A stretch of 64,000 nt of DNA, taken from contig OZ026836.1 in NCBI GenBank assembly GCA_964023205.1, positions 3,851,501-3,915,500 of the forward strand, written 5' to 3'. This DNA comes from Lutraria lutraria (lineage: Eukaryota; Mollusca; Bivalvia; Venerida; Mactridae). Positions 24,745 to 35,900 of this stretch are shown piece by piece (position 1 is the stretch's first letter; each line of letters begins with the position of its first letter). Under the pieces are notes generated by a model. It searched no databases, was not told where the DNA came from, and saw only the letters and a list, made by a program, of their open reading frames with translations. Made by a program: the position numbers and the translations under genes.

Positions 24745-24781
24745 GTTGCTACGCGTTTCGTTATGTACTTCCTCAGGCAAC
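24745..24781 (-). ncRNA. Hammerhead-ribozyme-like core (Penelope-type, degenerate)
   Basis: Read on the minus strand: GTTGC, then CTGAGGA (the CUGANGA core), a short stem II region AGTACATAAC, then GAAA, then CGCGTA, then GCAAC. The outer GTTGC/GCAAC arms pair perfectly (stem I), GTA is a legal NUH cleavage triplet, and the palindromic ACGCGT matches the minimal stem III of type I hammerheads reported in Penelope-like retroelements. Stem II is weak: one extra A follows the CUGAGGA and only two good pairs form. It may be an inactive relic. The surrounding DNA is an insertion relative to the flank of the gene at 41540. Confidence 0.5.
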
Positions 24782-24816
24782 TAGTATAATTATTGGAATG
24801 ATGGTAAACATATGTG

Positions 24817-24832
24817 TGACGTCATGACGTCA
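24817..24832. promoter_or_regulatory. Two adjacent TGACGTCA palindromes
   Basis: TGACGTCATGACGTCA is two perfect cAMP-response-element palindromes placed head to tail, followed by TGACATCA and GTGACGTTACG variants within 40 bases. They lie about 600 bp before the ATG at 25425, inside the same inserted segment as the ribozyme-like motif. They may belong to the mobile element rather than to the gene's own promoter. Confidence 0.55.
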
Positions 24833-25030
24833 TAACACATGACATCACAACGTCAAAAAGTGACGTTACGTTTGGCGCACTTTTATATTTATAATAATTT
24901 AATTGAAGATAATAAAAAGGAGATAAAAAGAGATAAAAAAGATTTTAAATAGAAATAAAATTATTCGATAGTAAAAATAAATGAAAAAGAATTATTAGAA
25001 TTTATTAAAGATTATTATAAGATACATAAA

Positions 25031-25197
25031 GACATTTATGTATCGATCTGATGTTGTGTGACCCGGCTCTCCGATCCAGTTAATCCTATATTATGTTATA
25101 TGGGGTTCCATGTAAGGGGATACAGCATGTCGTTAACGTTATTTTGAGCAAGGAATTGTATATAAGTGCTGTGTGAGGCCTTGCATTGTCTTGCTGA
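25031..25197 (+). repeat. Copy of an intron 1 segment placed upstream of the gene
   Basis: 167 bp match 26212-26378 (intron 1 of the gene at 25425) at 165 positions. The intron copy is ancestral, because the same sequence lies at the homologous intron position near 42550-42630 in the gene at 41540, and the upstream copy has no counterpart there. Confidence 0.88.
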
Positions 25198-25254
25198 GAC
25201 ACAATACATAAAATCATATTGACTTAACACAAAAGTACATATTATTTTCATAAT

Positions 25255-25424
25255 TATCATATTAGATACGTACGATATATAAAGGGTACTATAGGTATAA
25301 TCTACACGTATTTTATAGATAATACTCAAACCAGTCATCTTTATCAATAGAATATGCACATATTCAAAGTTAGTCGCTTGAACTAGTTTGATGTTTGCTG
25401 TTCCATCTTCAGAATTTCCACAAC
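25255..25424 (+). promoter_or_regulatory. Proximal promoter of the type 2 gene
   Basis: The last 170 bp before the ATG align with the same interval before the ATG at 41540. They contain a TATATAAAG word near 25275 and a conserved GATA(A/G)TACTCAAA(C/T)CAGTC block near 25318. They share nothing obvious with the type 1 promoters. Confidence 0.45.
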
Positions 25425-28400
25425 ATGGATTCACGTAACAACATTAATCAGAATATCATAATCGTAATGTGTGTCTTGCTTACTATCTATATGATTGCCC
25501 TAGTCGTTTTTGTTCTCTGCCGTACTCAAAGGTAAGTTATTTCTCTTGTATACTAAATTGTTTAATTAGTTGGACGTAGGTTCTTATGACCTTGAAGTCT
25601 TGAAAATCTTATTCATCTATTAACAAGCAATACCTAATAACATGTGTTTAAATGACCCATGGGAAATACATAGTACACAAATGTATTGTATAATTTACAT
25701 AAGGGGCGTGTTGGCTGTGACACTGTTTATTTATATATATGTACCATATACTACTTCCTGGTTGAGCAACTGAAGATAAAATAAAATTGATTTAAACACA
25801 TGTGTATCGTTTTATAAACATCCAAACCTGGTTACGGTAGCCATTTTAAACTAGATAAGCAAAACCATATTTTGTTTGTCAGAAGAAATGAATGTTATTT
25901 CTATAAAGTGTTCATTTGTCTTCTATCTAGAAGTTAAAGGTGTATGACCGAATTTGCCACAATTGGGATAATTATTGATACAAAATTTTACAAAGTGCTA
26001 TCTCAGATGAAACATACGCACAGTGGACACATTATTGTAAATTTATAAATAATGTTTAAATTACGAACCTATTTATCCCTAGTAGGACTGGTTGGGTGTA
26101 CCAAACTGCTGTACTGCGTGTAAGTAATCAGTGTGGCCTCCATTTATGCCTATGCACTGCATGATGTGTCGCCTCAGAATTTATGTAACTTTGTATGAGT
26201 GTGTTTCACAGGACATTTATGTATCGATCTGATGTTGTGTGACCCGGCTCTCCGATCCAGTTAATCCTATATTATGTTATATGGGGTTCCACGTAAGGGG
26301 ATACAGCATGCCGTTAACGTTATTTTGAGCAAGGAATTGTATATAAGTGCTGTGTGAGGCCTTGCATTGTCTTGCTGAAAATCTCTGATCCGTTATTCTG
26401 CATGAACGGTATCATGTCAGTGTTAAAATGTTGAGTTGGGCATTCGGATTACCAAGGGGGAAAGAACCAAATTAGTTTTCTGTTTTACCACTTACCATAA
26501 TACCGCCTGCCGAATTCAACACTTTCATTTCTACGTTGGTGTATGCATATTCTGTTATCTGCAAGACTTAAATACTGTACGACGTGACTAGTCGCTAAAG
26601 AGTACTGATTGCTACTGGTTAAATGTGAAATGCAAATGTCATCTTGCCCATTACAGCCTGTCCTGTATATGGACGATAGACACGTATTGGAATACCGGTA
26701 TGATTCTGTCTTAGAGAGTTTATTATGGTTAACGCATAAACCTCATTATGCCATGCGGTCGCACGTGTGTCACCTGGCCTATGATGATCTCCTGCAAAGT
26801 CGGCGGTGTTGAACCTATTCATAGGGTTATAAGTTGTCTAACTGGAACAGCAAAGTCACAGACGACATTAATACCGTTGACCCCGCTTGTATCATAATCA
26901 CAGACTGATTTCTTTATCCATTATCAAATGTAATTGAATTTTGAAACAAAAACTACTTTTACTATCTCTGCTTAGCATGTCAGTGTTGAATTGTAAGTAA
27001 ACACGTGCTGCTGTTCAAGTGTACAGTATGGAAATGTTTTTCAGCCAGGAAGCACAACTATTCGGGTAATTCTTAAATCGGTTGCATACTACTTAACGGC
27101 CCCCAAAATGTGATAATCCCACACAAACCGTTCTACTATGACTGTATATATAACACATACGAGTCTCTTCAAACGAATACATGTAAAGTTTTCATTTTGG
27201 ACAGTGTAATTCAGAATACCATGAACGAAATGATTATATGAACATTGTCAACATAATCCTACAATAATCCACAGGGGTGTGAATAACGCCGTTAACATAT
27301 CAGATTATTGACGTAGTACGACTGGACATTTTATGGCTCCATAGTTAACGTTTATTATAATGGACGTAAGAACACTGCATTGCTGCAAGAATACTGTAAC
27401 GGTCTGGACACTGAACTGAATTACTGTGTTATTTATTGTTTTATGTGACGCGTTAGTTCCAGAAAGTTTAGAGAAAGATGAATCAATATTACCATTCAGA
27501 AATTATCAAATATTTGATTCTTTCTCAAATTAAAGTTGCAAGCCATTTTCTTTTCGTCAGCGGAACATTGATTTTGATTTCGGTAATTAATCGAATTTGA
27601 ATCATAACTAGTATCTGTACATTAGGGTACCAGATAGAAGAAGTCTTGGAGAGAAGTTGCGTAATACGGAGTCTAAACTCGAGCAGGAACGCAGAGAAAA
27701 GGAGGACGCTCTTCGAAGGTTAGAATTATTAATTGATTGATTTGTTTTTTAATTTAATGTATATTTTTAGAAGAAATGTCCACTTTCATCTACAGAGAAA
27801 CAACATAAAATTAGTGTTGTTTTAGACATATTCCTGTTACTGTAGAAGTCAAACGTGGTGAAATTACAGAATTTCTTAGATGGCGTAGAATTAAATAATG
27901 TATAGCATTTTTATTTAAAGCGATTATTCTTCATTTCCTTCAGTCGTTCTGAAAAGACACTCAATTCTATTTCATTTTCACAAATACATGTAGGTTGAGT
28001 GCAATAATGTCAAGTCGTTTGAAAGATGGCAATCCAGATATTGTTGATTTAAATGATAAAAATCGACCAACTAAAATTGGTGAGAAGTATTCAGAACTAT
28101 ATGATAATGAATGGACAGATGCGTATGGTGAATTAGAATCGATGTTTGGCGACAATGAACAGCAAATTATAGATATACTCAGATTTATACTAGAGGTAAA
28201 TGTCAATTTTTTTATTCATTTCGTCCTATTTTTAGAAATCACATGATGCAAAAGTAAATCTGAATTTTGTATATTGTTATAACTGTAAAACTACAAAGAA
28301 ATAAGTTTTTCACTAGTGTGATGAGCTCATTTTGTAAAACAATTCTGCATTGCATATGGGAACGTCCTGTTCAACCAACATCCACCAGAGAGCTCAGAGA

Positions 28401-30908
28401 GGCACTTCCGGAATAATGGGCTCGAATCCCACAATTTAAGATTCTACGGCTCATCAGAAGCATGAGGAGTCGATGTCAGGTTGTTTTTGACGCACGAGGA
28501 CATCATTCTCGATACTAAACACAAAAGCATTTCCTCAAAGTTTCTATTCCCCACACATACCCATAAAATACTTAATGTTGACCCTGTCCTCTTTTCGACG
28601 CTCGTGACGCTCGAATGATTTAATGTATGGATTACATTTTGCACTCATGATATGCAGGTATCTTTGAAAATAACAAAAAAATATTTATTATGTATATAAT
28701 CCAAAATCGACGATAATGCCATACAAAAAAAACTGATCCTTATCAAATTTGTGTCTATATATATATATTTATTTGTACCGGTTTTAAAAGCTGGATGGTT
28801 GATCTTATAGTGTATTTAAACGTGAATTGCATGTTGCTTTTTCTGTGAACCTTTTATGTTTTTAAGTCTTTATAATACAGTAATACCCCGATTATCCGAA
28901 GTCGTCGGGCCCGAAACATTACTTCGGATAATCCGGGGTAAGGGAAATCTAGACAATAGTATGAAAATAAAGGGAGATCACTCCCATATATATGGCGTAA
29001 TAGATACGGGTTGGGGGATTTGTGACATGCACTGTCATTCTGCGGATTGACTTTTTAAAAGGTTATGATATAACCAACAGTTGTTTGGATAATTATTCTT
29101 TTAGCAATGTTTCTTGAAATGTAAAGAAGAGGCCACAGTTCAACTTGAAAATTTCCGCCGAGGTATTGAGAAGTTTGCTGGTTCTTTTGCCTTGGTAAGT
29201 ATACTTGGTATAATATTAAATCTGTTAATATCATTATATAATTGATTGTCAATTCTTTTTTGTCATCATAATGAAATAGAGCAAAGGCAATGTTTGCTAC
29301 ACTAACTACAACTAACATATTTATAACAAATAGATTCCTTTAAAAAAAACATGTAAAGATCGAAATTTCAGAGACATAGATAACATGTTATGTACGTGTC
29401 TGGAAATTTCAACCATAAAGATACCCAGCCTATTCAATATATCAACCAAATTTTTAAATATGACATCCTAATAGGGGAATAACAAAATAGAAAAAAGCTT
29501 TTCTTTTTATTATTTTTCTTTGTAAGTGTTTGCTCCTGTTAATACATTAAGAACACATTAAAGCTCTGTTCTGTCGCCATGGAGATTAAAATGCTTCTTC
29601 AAACTGCCCATTTGTTCGCCATTCAGTTTAAATCAAAACCAGTTTTACTTTACTGACCAAAGTGTAACCAACCCTGAAACCTAAACTGAAACCGGATATT
29701 TTCAACAAAAGCGCCCCTAATTGCTGAACTACTTTTGGTGATCAGATAGGAAACATAAAGCATGGCGGGTGTAGAAAAGCGTAGTACATTGGTCTACATC
29801 ACAATTCATGCGCGAACTATCGTTCGGCTTCAAAAACTCAACCCAATACCTCATCCTACAAAGATATTCAACTTTTGACTACTTTGTAATTCCGAATAAC
29901 AGCAGAACCATCAGTGCTTTGATTAATTTTCAAGATGAGTATCAAATAACGATTGAGTGAAGTATCCAGTTCATGATATTTTCGCTGTGTGAACAAATAC
30001 ATGCATTTGTATACGAATTGTTCAATTCATAACGTATCTATGCGCTTTGACATTTTAACGGATACAAGATAAAAAGATTCTATGAAAAAAATACAAACAA
30101 ATCTCACTTACTCCAAATATATCATGCCAAAAACCCACCAACCCAAAACTCAGCCAACATATAAGAAACGCACAAAAATGGAGGACACAACATCAACTCC
30201 CCGAGGCGTACCGTGGTTGATAAAAATTTTAACTATTTTACTAATTAACAACTGGTTTGTACCTGTAGAAATCTAAGACACTGACAAACGACATGATGCA
30301 GAGACTGAAGGAAGAGAGAAAAGTCTTCGCAACAGACTGCCAACCTAGTGTTCAATCTGTAAGTATATACTAGTACACCAAGGTACACCTTCATGTGGTA
30401 AAAACACTTAACCTTATAGCTTCTTTTTCTCCAAATCTATGTAATTATCATTCGGAAAAAGAGACAAATAATTGTCAAAATTAAGCATTTTCAAAAAATA
30501 ATGACAAAAGATATCTAGTAGATCTTATACAGCGCATCATCTTTATTACTAGAGGTTTGACCAGAAGTCAAAGCATAAATTTCGTATTACCTGGTATGTA
30601 TATATTCAAAGGTTGAACAAGTCATAGCAGACTTCTTGACTAGTCATGTTGATTCATTAGATTTTCTGCAACATCCACGCATACAAGCATATATAGAGGA
30701 GTGTGTCAGATTGTGTTGGTTTATGGTGATACAAGACCCACCAATGGTTCTCATCTCTAAACCAGGACAGAATCCAAGTCATTTCTTCAGATCATACTTA
30801 CACAATGGGCCATACTTAAAGTTTGTGGTGTGGCCAGCACTCCTGTTATCTGATCAAGGGTCGTTAGTTATGAAAGGAACGGCTGAATACATACAACAAG
30901 AACAATAG
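25425..30908 (+). CDS. Membrane-anchored Mieap-like protein, type 2
   Basis: Six exons: 25425-25531, 27626-27718, 27994-28195, 29105-29194, 30269-30358 and 30612-30908, with AG/GT borders and phases 2,2,0,0,0. They code 292 residues. MDSRNNINQN precedes a hydrophobic stretch (about residues 11-32) ending LCRTQR, so the chain after the anchor should be cytosolic. A single 93-nt coil exon ends KLEQERREKEDALRR. The domain starts LSAIMSSRLKDGNPDIVDLN and continues IGEKYSELYDNEWTDAYGEL. The 30-codon exons follow (QCFLKCKEEATVQLENFRRG; LTNDMMQRLKEERKVFATDC). The last exon has ECVRLCWFMVIQDPPMVL and VVWPALLLSDQGSLVMKG. One coil exon present in the gene at 41540 survives here only as a relic with a stop (27275-27311). 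Probable mitochondria-eating-protein family; function unknown. Confidence 0.82.
26212..26378 (+). repeat. Source copy of the duplicated intron segment
   Basis: Intron 1 sequence with a homolog at the same place in the gene at 41540. It was copied to 25031-25197 with two differences. Confidence 0.85.
27275..27311 (+). pseudogene. Relic of a coiled-coil exon
   Basis: After an acceptor (ACAG at 27271-27274) the frame reads GVNNAVNISDY and then TGA. The same start is the functional exon 43161-43262 of the gene at 41540 (DRNNVVNISEDQQSLIQQ). The rest of the exon and its donor are gone, so this paralog now uses one coil exon instead of two. Confidence 0.65.
28878..28939. mobile_element. pogo/Tigger-type terminal hairpin (MITE fragment)
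   Basis: CAGTAATACCCCGATTATCC opens a hairpin whose arms (ACCCCGATTATCCGAAGT and ACTTCGGATAATCCGGGGT) pair with one unmatched base. A CAGT...CCGATTATCCGAA end next to TA is characteristic of pogo/Tigger/jerky elements. It lies in an intron of the gene at 25425 and is absent from the same intron at 44900. Confidence 0.6.
29400..29719. mobile_element. Truncated copy of the GGGCGCTTTTGTT element
   Basis: Matches the right part of 8291-9160 (CAACCATA...CCCAGCC, TATCAACCAAATTT, GTCGCCATGGAG, AAACTGAAACCGGATATTT) and keeps an intact end, CAACAAAAGCGCCCCTAA. It is absent from the homologous intron of the gene at 41540. Confidence 0.65.
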
Positions 30909-31739
30909 TTAAGCCTGGTTGCTTAGTATCAAATACTTAAGTTATAACTGACGTTTTGGTCTCATATGCATTTAATGTTAGTGCGATGATTTTACTGTGT
31001 TGGTACCGGAATGTTACTATGTTGCTGTGTAGAAAACCCATTGTTATAATGTTTGCACTAGAATGCTTCTATGTTGATAATGTAATGATACTAAATATTG
31101 GTACTTGGTAATGTTTTATATAATTGTGTTACTGTAGTGACACTATATACTCGTATGTATATTACTTTCTAGGCACTATCCTGTTAATAGGTAGTTTATA
31201 TATTGTTACTATTTTGTAATATTTTAATGACTACTATTTTGGTACCATACTGTTCTGGCATTAGATTATGGTTAAGTGGTTAATTTGTTTGTAATAATTT
31301 GTTCATATGATGATTATACCATGTATATTGTGACAAAGCTGGTAATATTTGTTTTTTAAATCTTCTTTAAGTTTTATGTTCACCAATATACGTACATGTT
31401 GGGCGCCTGATGTAAATGAGTTATTGGTTTATAATGTTCACATTGGATAAAAAAATAATAATAATGGTTGAAGTCGACTGTATATGTCTGATTCATGTTC
31501 AATTCGATTCAATACTTTATTGTATAAATGGCTTTTGGCCAATACACAATATTTACTGTATTTTGGGGGAAAACACTTTACAATACTTGCTGTGTCCTTG
31601 ATTTGCTAAGATTTTATCATAAATATGATAATGAAATATAAAAGAAACCATTGTCACGTTTTTATAGATTGATCAATTTTTTTATGAAATTATTTCTCTA
31701 AGAATAGGCATATAGTAGATGCATGGAAAGATTTCTAAC
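30909..31739. other. 3' flank, nothing recognised
   Basis: AT-rich sequence after the stop codon. The first 60 bases match the sequence after the LINE at 13216, so they are the ancestral 3' UTR. No gene or repeat was identified in the rest. Confidence 0.5.
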
Positions 31740-32230
31740 CAAGGTGACATTTTCACTGACCATAAGACTAATGAACTTAAAAACTGCAGTGTACGGCTGA
31801 TATAACTGGACAGGTGGTGAAGCTTGACCTTTGACAAGCACCTGTCGCCTACTGTTGGATAGGAAGCTCCGGATCCAAGCTAGAACATCTCCGTGGAAAT
31901 GCATAGAAAGCGCTGGTGTTGTACTTTATCGAAGGCCTGGCTTAAGTCCAGTGAGACTGTGTGTGTCTATAAACCATCTTCAATGCCGTCTGAGAGGTTC
32001 TGAATGGTTTAGATAAGTTGTGTCTCACAGCTTAGACTGAGTTTATGGAATCCACACTGGCTACCTGTTAGCAGCTGGGGTTTCTCTAGGTGGTGTCAAG
32101 GAGATATGCCTATATAGGTAACTGAGGTTTCTGATTACACTTCTTAAATAGAGGTGAAACATTAATAATTTTGTTTTTTTCCAACCATCAGGAATTTTGC
32201 CTTGTTTCAGTTAGGCATTGAAGAGATGTA
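31740..32230 (-). mobile_element. LINE reverse-transcriptase fragment
   Basis: On the minus strand, frame-shifted pieces follow the order of a non-LTR reverse transcriptase: IPDGWK-like (near 32190), SQCGFHKLSLSCETQLI (near 32060), VSLDLSQAFDKVQHQRF (near 31940), and GDVLAWIRSFLSNSRRQVLV (near 31880). Several frame changes and stops show decay. The style is CR1/Jockey-like. Confidence 0.82.
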
Positions 32231-32793
32231 TTATAGATGGAAAAAATTGACTCGCAAAATCAGTCAAAAAGTGCGATTGGTTGTTGTCTGGGCCCTGGGA
32301 TTTAAGTGAGACAACTCGAACTCTCTTAGAATTAAAGTACGCATCAAAATATGACCCTGCTACACTTCATTGAAAGTTGGCCTTTATTCCGAGGTCATTT
32401 TCATTTAAATAGTCAATAGTAGTTTTAGAAGAATGGCCTTTATTCACAAGTTTGCCTTTATTCAGATGTAGCCCCTAACACAGGCTTGCCTATACATGTT
32501 ACTGAATTATTGATGCTATTATAACAAGTACAAAAAATGTAAGTAACATTGTATAAGAGTAATACCTTAAATTAAATCTATATTTTTGACATACTTCAAA
32601 CTATTTGCTGTGTTTGAATATGCATATACACCTTTTAAGAATTCTTTTTATTTAGTTTGGTAATCGAATTCACGCATGAGTGGTAACCATATTTATTACA
32701 CCAAGGTAATCTGATATAATGCTTAGACACAGCAAACAGGTTTTGATATGACAATAATTGATTTTAAAATACCACACTCGTACACATCATACA

Positions 32794-32974
32794 ACCAGGA
32801 AGTAAATCAAACCGAAGGTCGCGTAATATAAGCTTACGTTTCAGCGAATATTTTGGAAAAAAACTTGTTTAAGGAGAACTATAGTTTTACATATTCGGTA
32901 CATGAAATCTTCAACATTTTCGCTCAGCAGCAACGTTTAAGATCCTGTTAAGTCAAATATTGTAAAGTTATAAT
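32794..32974 (+). promoter_or_regulatory. Conserved type 1 promoter block
   Basis: ACCAGGAAGTA at 32794-32804, GGTCGCGTAATATAAGC across 32817-32832 and TTTCGCTCAG before the ATG, in the same order and at the same distance from the start as in the gene at 15976. The intervals between the words are more diverged than the words themselves. Confidence 0.55.
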
Positions 32975-35900
32975 ATGGCTATCGAAGTTACCCTATTAGG
33001 CATTGCACTGGGTATTTGTGTACTTATCATTATCGGAATATGTGTTTGCTATTTCAATGGGTAAGTGAACTACTTACATTGTATTCAAAATTGCTTTATA
33101 TTTCAATTATATAAGCAATTTGAAATATTTAGTATATAGCTATTCATAAATTTGCTACATTATGTTACACAGTCAAATTTCGAAAAACCAAAAATGTTCT
33201 TTGTAGACAGGTGTCCCTTGTTAACATGTGTGATAAGTAGAGAATGAAATATAAAGCTCTCTCTAAAGTACGACGTTTGTTGACTGTTACCCGGTATGCT
33301 AACCAGTACAATACAAAATAAGCATACGTGTACATACACATTATTATTTGAAGATTAAAAAAAACGTACTAAAATGTTTCTATTTTCTATCATTCGATAA
33401 ACAAAATGTTTTTAAAGATGGTCTCGAAAATTCAATTCTTTGTAGGCTACTATGCGTATTAAAAAGCATAAAAAATCCATCCCTATATCTTAGCCAGACA
33501 TGCCCCATGAGCATCAATATTAATGAGACCATTACCAAGGATTAGTATACATATATGTATGTATGCAAGTCCTTGCCATTACATATCCGAAAATGTAATA
33601 TATCCGAAGTTGGTACACTTCGTGTGTCTTTTTATCGCAATGGATCCATATTTTTGATACATGTATACGGGCCTTAAATTTATAATAGAACTCACTTGAC
33701 ATAATGCATATCGTTCATAGCTGGCAATCGTGATTATTCATCATAAAGTTTTCGTGACAAGGGACGTTAATCTCTGTCTATTAAGAAAACGTTCTAACTT
33801 TTGATGTTCTTTTTGGCGTGGATTGAATTCTACATAGAAAGATAGTGACATGAATAATTGTTAGATTGAACAATCGTGATATTAGTGGTTACTTGTAGGC
33901 CCAATGATTGACTGAATTTATATGAGTCTCTCCTTTTGCCACACCCTTGCTAAGTAAGTGAAGAGGGTGAAAAGTTGTCACATCAAAGACTTCATAAATT
34001 ACTAAAACGATGTCAAGGATAAAAATACACTTTTGTATTCAAATTTGTATTAAATTGCAAATTCTGAAGATATTCATAAGGTTCTCTTACACAAAAAACT
34101 TACATCTTTAATCTGCATATCTGTATATATATTATGTATTCATCAGTAATTCAAAGGGACATTCAACATGTGTGAAAGTGTTACCTTTCTTTTTGGACAC
34201 CCTGTACTATCATGATGTTATCAATTCAACTGCTACAACATGTACAAACATTGTCATCCCTGTACGGCCTCAAAATGGACTTCAAAATTAAATCAATTAA
34301 ACCTGTGAAGCCTTGTTTACAACTGGCCAATACCTTTGTGGTCTCCGTTGTTAAAGGTCAAACTGTCGACTCGAGAGATATTGTTGGGAGTCTGGTGTCT
34401 GCGGTTAATAGGTGTCCGTTATGTACGGCCATTTAAAGAGTGTTTTTCGTCGGGGGGAGATGGCAGTGTCCCATGTTCACGGTTGTCCGTAAGCAGGGGG
34501 AGATTGCAGTGTCCCATGTTCATGGTTGTCCGTAAGCAGGGGGAGATTGCAGTGTCCCATGTTCATGGTTGTCCGTAAGCAGGGGGAGATTGCAGTGTCC
34601 CATGTTCATGGTTGTCCGTAAGCAGGGGGAGATTGCAGTGTCCCATGTTCATGGTTGTCCGTAAGCAGGGGGAGATTGCAGTGTCCCATGTTCATGGTTG
34701 TCCGTAAGCAGGGGGAGATTGCAGTATCCCATGTTGTTCATGGTTATCCGTAAGTAGGGGGAGATTGCAGTGTCCCATGTTCATGGTTGTCCGTAAGCAG
34801 GGGGAGATTGCAGTGTCCCGTGTTCATGGTTGTCCGTAAGCAGGGGGAGATTGCAGTGTCCCATGTTCACGGTTGTCCGTAAGCAGGGGGAGATTGCAGT
34901 TTCCCATGTTCATGGTTGTCCGTAAGCAGGGGGAGATTGCAGTGTCCCATGTTCATGGTTGTCCGTAAGCAGGTTAGACTGTATTTCGAAATTGAAATGT
35001 GATCTGTTTTAAATATCAGTAATTATAAGATATAAGACAAAAGCGATACTAGTATTTTGATATTTGTTACACATGTGCAGATGTTAAACAATTAATAGCA
35101 GTCGACCAGAACAAGAATTAATTTACTAGAGAAATAAGACAAAGCAATTATGAGTGTAATAAATGGACAATATAAATCTAGAAATGACATACATTGTGAA
35201 ATAATAATAATAAAACACGGGAATTAAATTACAAGACAATTAGTGATATAGCATCACATCATAACACTTGATTCAGGACATACATAATATATTATATCTA
35301 TCGTATATTAGTGGATTTATATTGTGACAAATATAGTAATAATTATGAATAAATTTCCCATCTACAAATGAAATTAAATGAACTACCAACAGAAAAGTAC
35401 ACGGAACAACAAAAACAACATACCTGAACATAATATCGATATAACACGAATAATAAAACACATACAATGTTTATTTCTCAAGTCAGGGATTCGGGAGGTA
35501 CTGCGTGAACATAAGATAGGTGTCTCATAAGTCAACTTGGCTGGCCCTTTCAATAGGGGTGACACTATAATAAACAAAACCTTTACCTTTTATACACGAC
35601 AATATGAGCATACATCATCGAATAAATAAATACAAAAAAGATTATGAGGCTTAACAATAACTGGGAGAATGTACACCTAAAAAATTACAAAGAAGTAAGA
35701 ACATGCAGTTGTTTTATGTTTGTCAATTTGAAGTAAGTCAATAAAATTGTACATTGTTGTTAAGATAAACAATATGGTTAAACTCGTAACGGATATTTTC
35801 TCCAAATATTCATACTGACTTGAACAAAGCTAGTCTCGTTCTGTCGATTGTATTTTATACAAACATAGTATAGATGTTTAACAATAGTTCAAATGATTCA

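Noticed and set aside
26609..26822. Overlapping ORFs on both strands in intron 1 of the gene at 25425
   Set aside because: Two opposite-strand ORFs over the same bases, no motif, not preserved at the homologous place in the gene at 41540.
28380..28440. tRNA gene (GGGCTCGAATCCCAC B-box-like word)
   Set aside because: Only a B box is convincing; no A box at the right distance and no acceptor stem. At most a SINE or tRNA relic.
34212..34578. Two overlapping ORFs running into the 43-bp minisatellite
   Set aside because: The open frame comes from the repeat unit length and composition. It lies within an intron.
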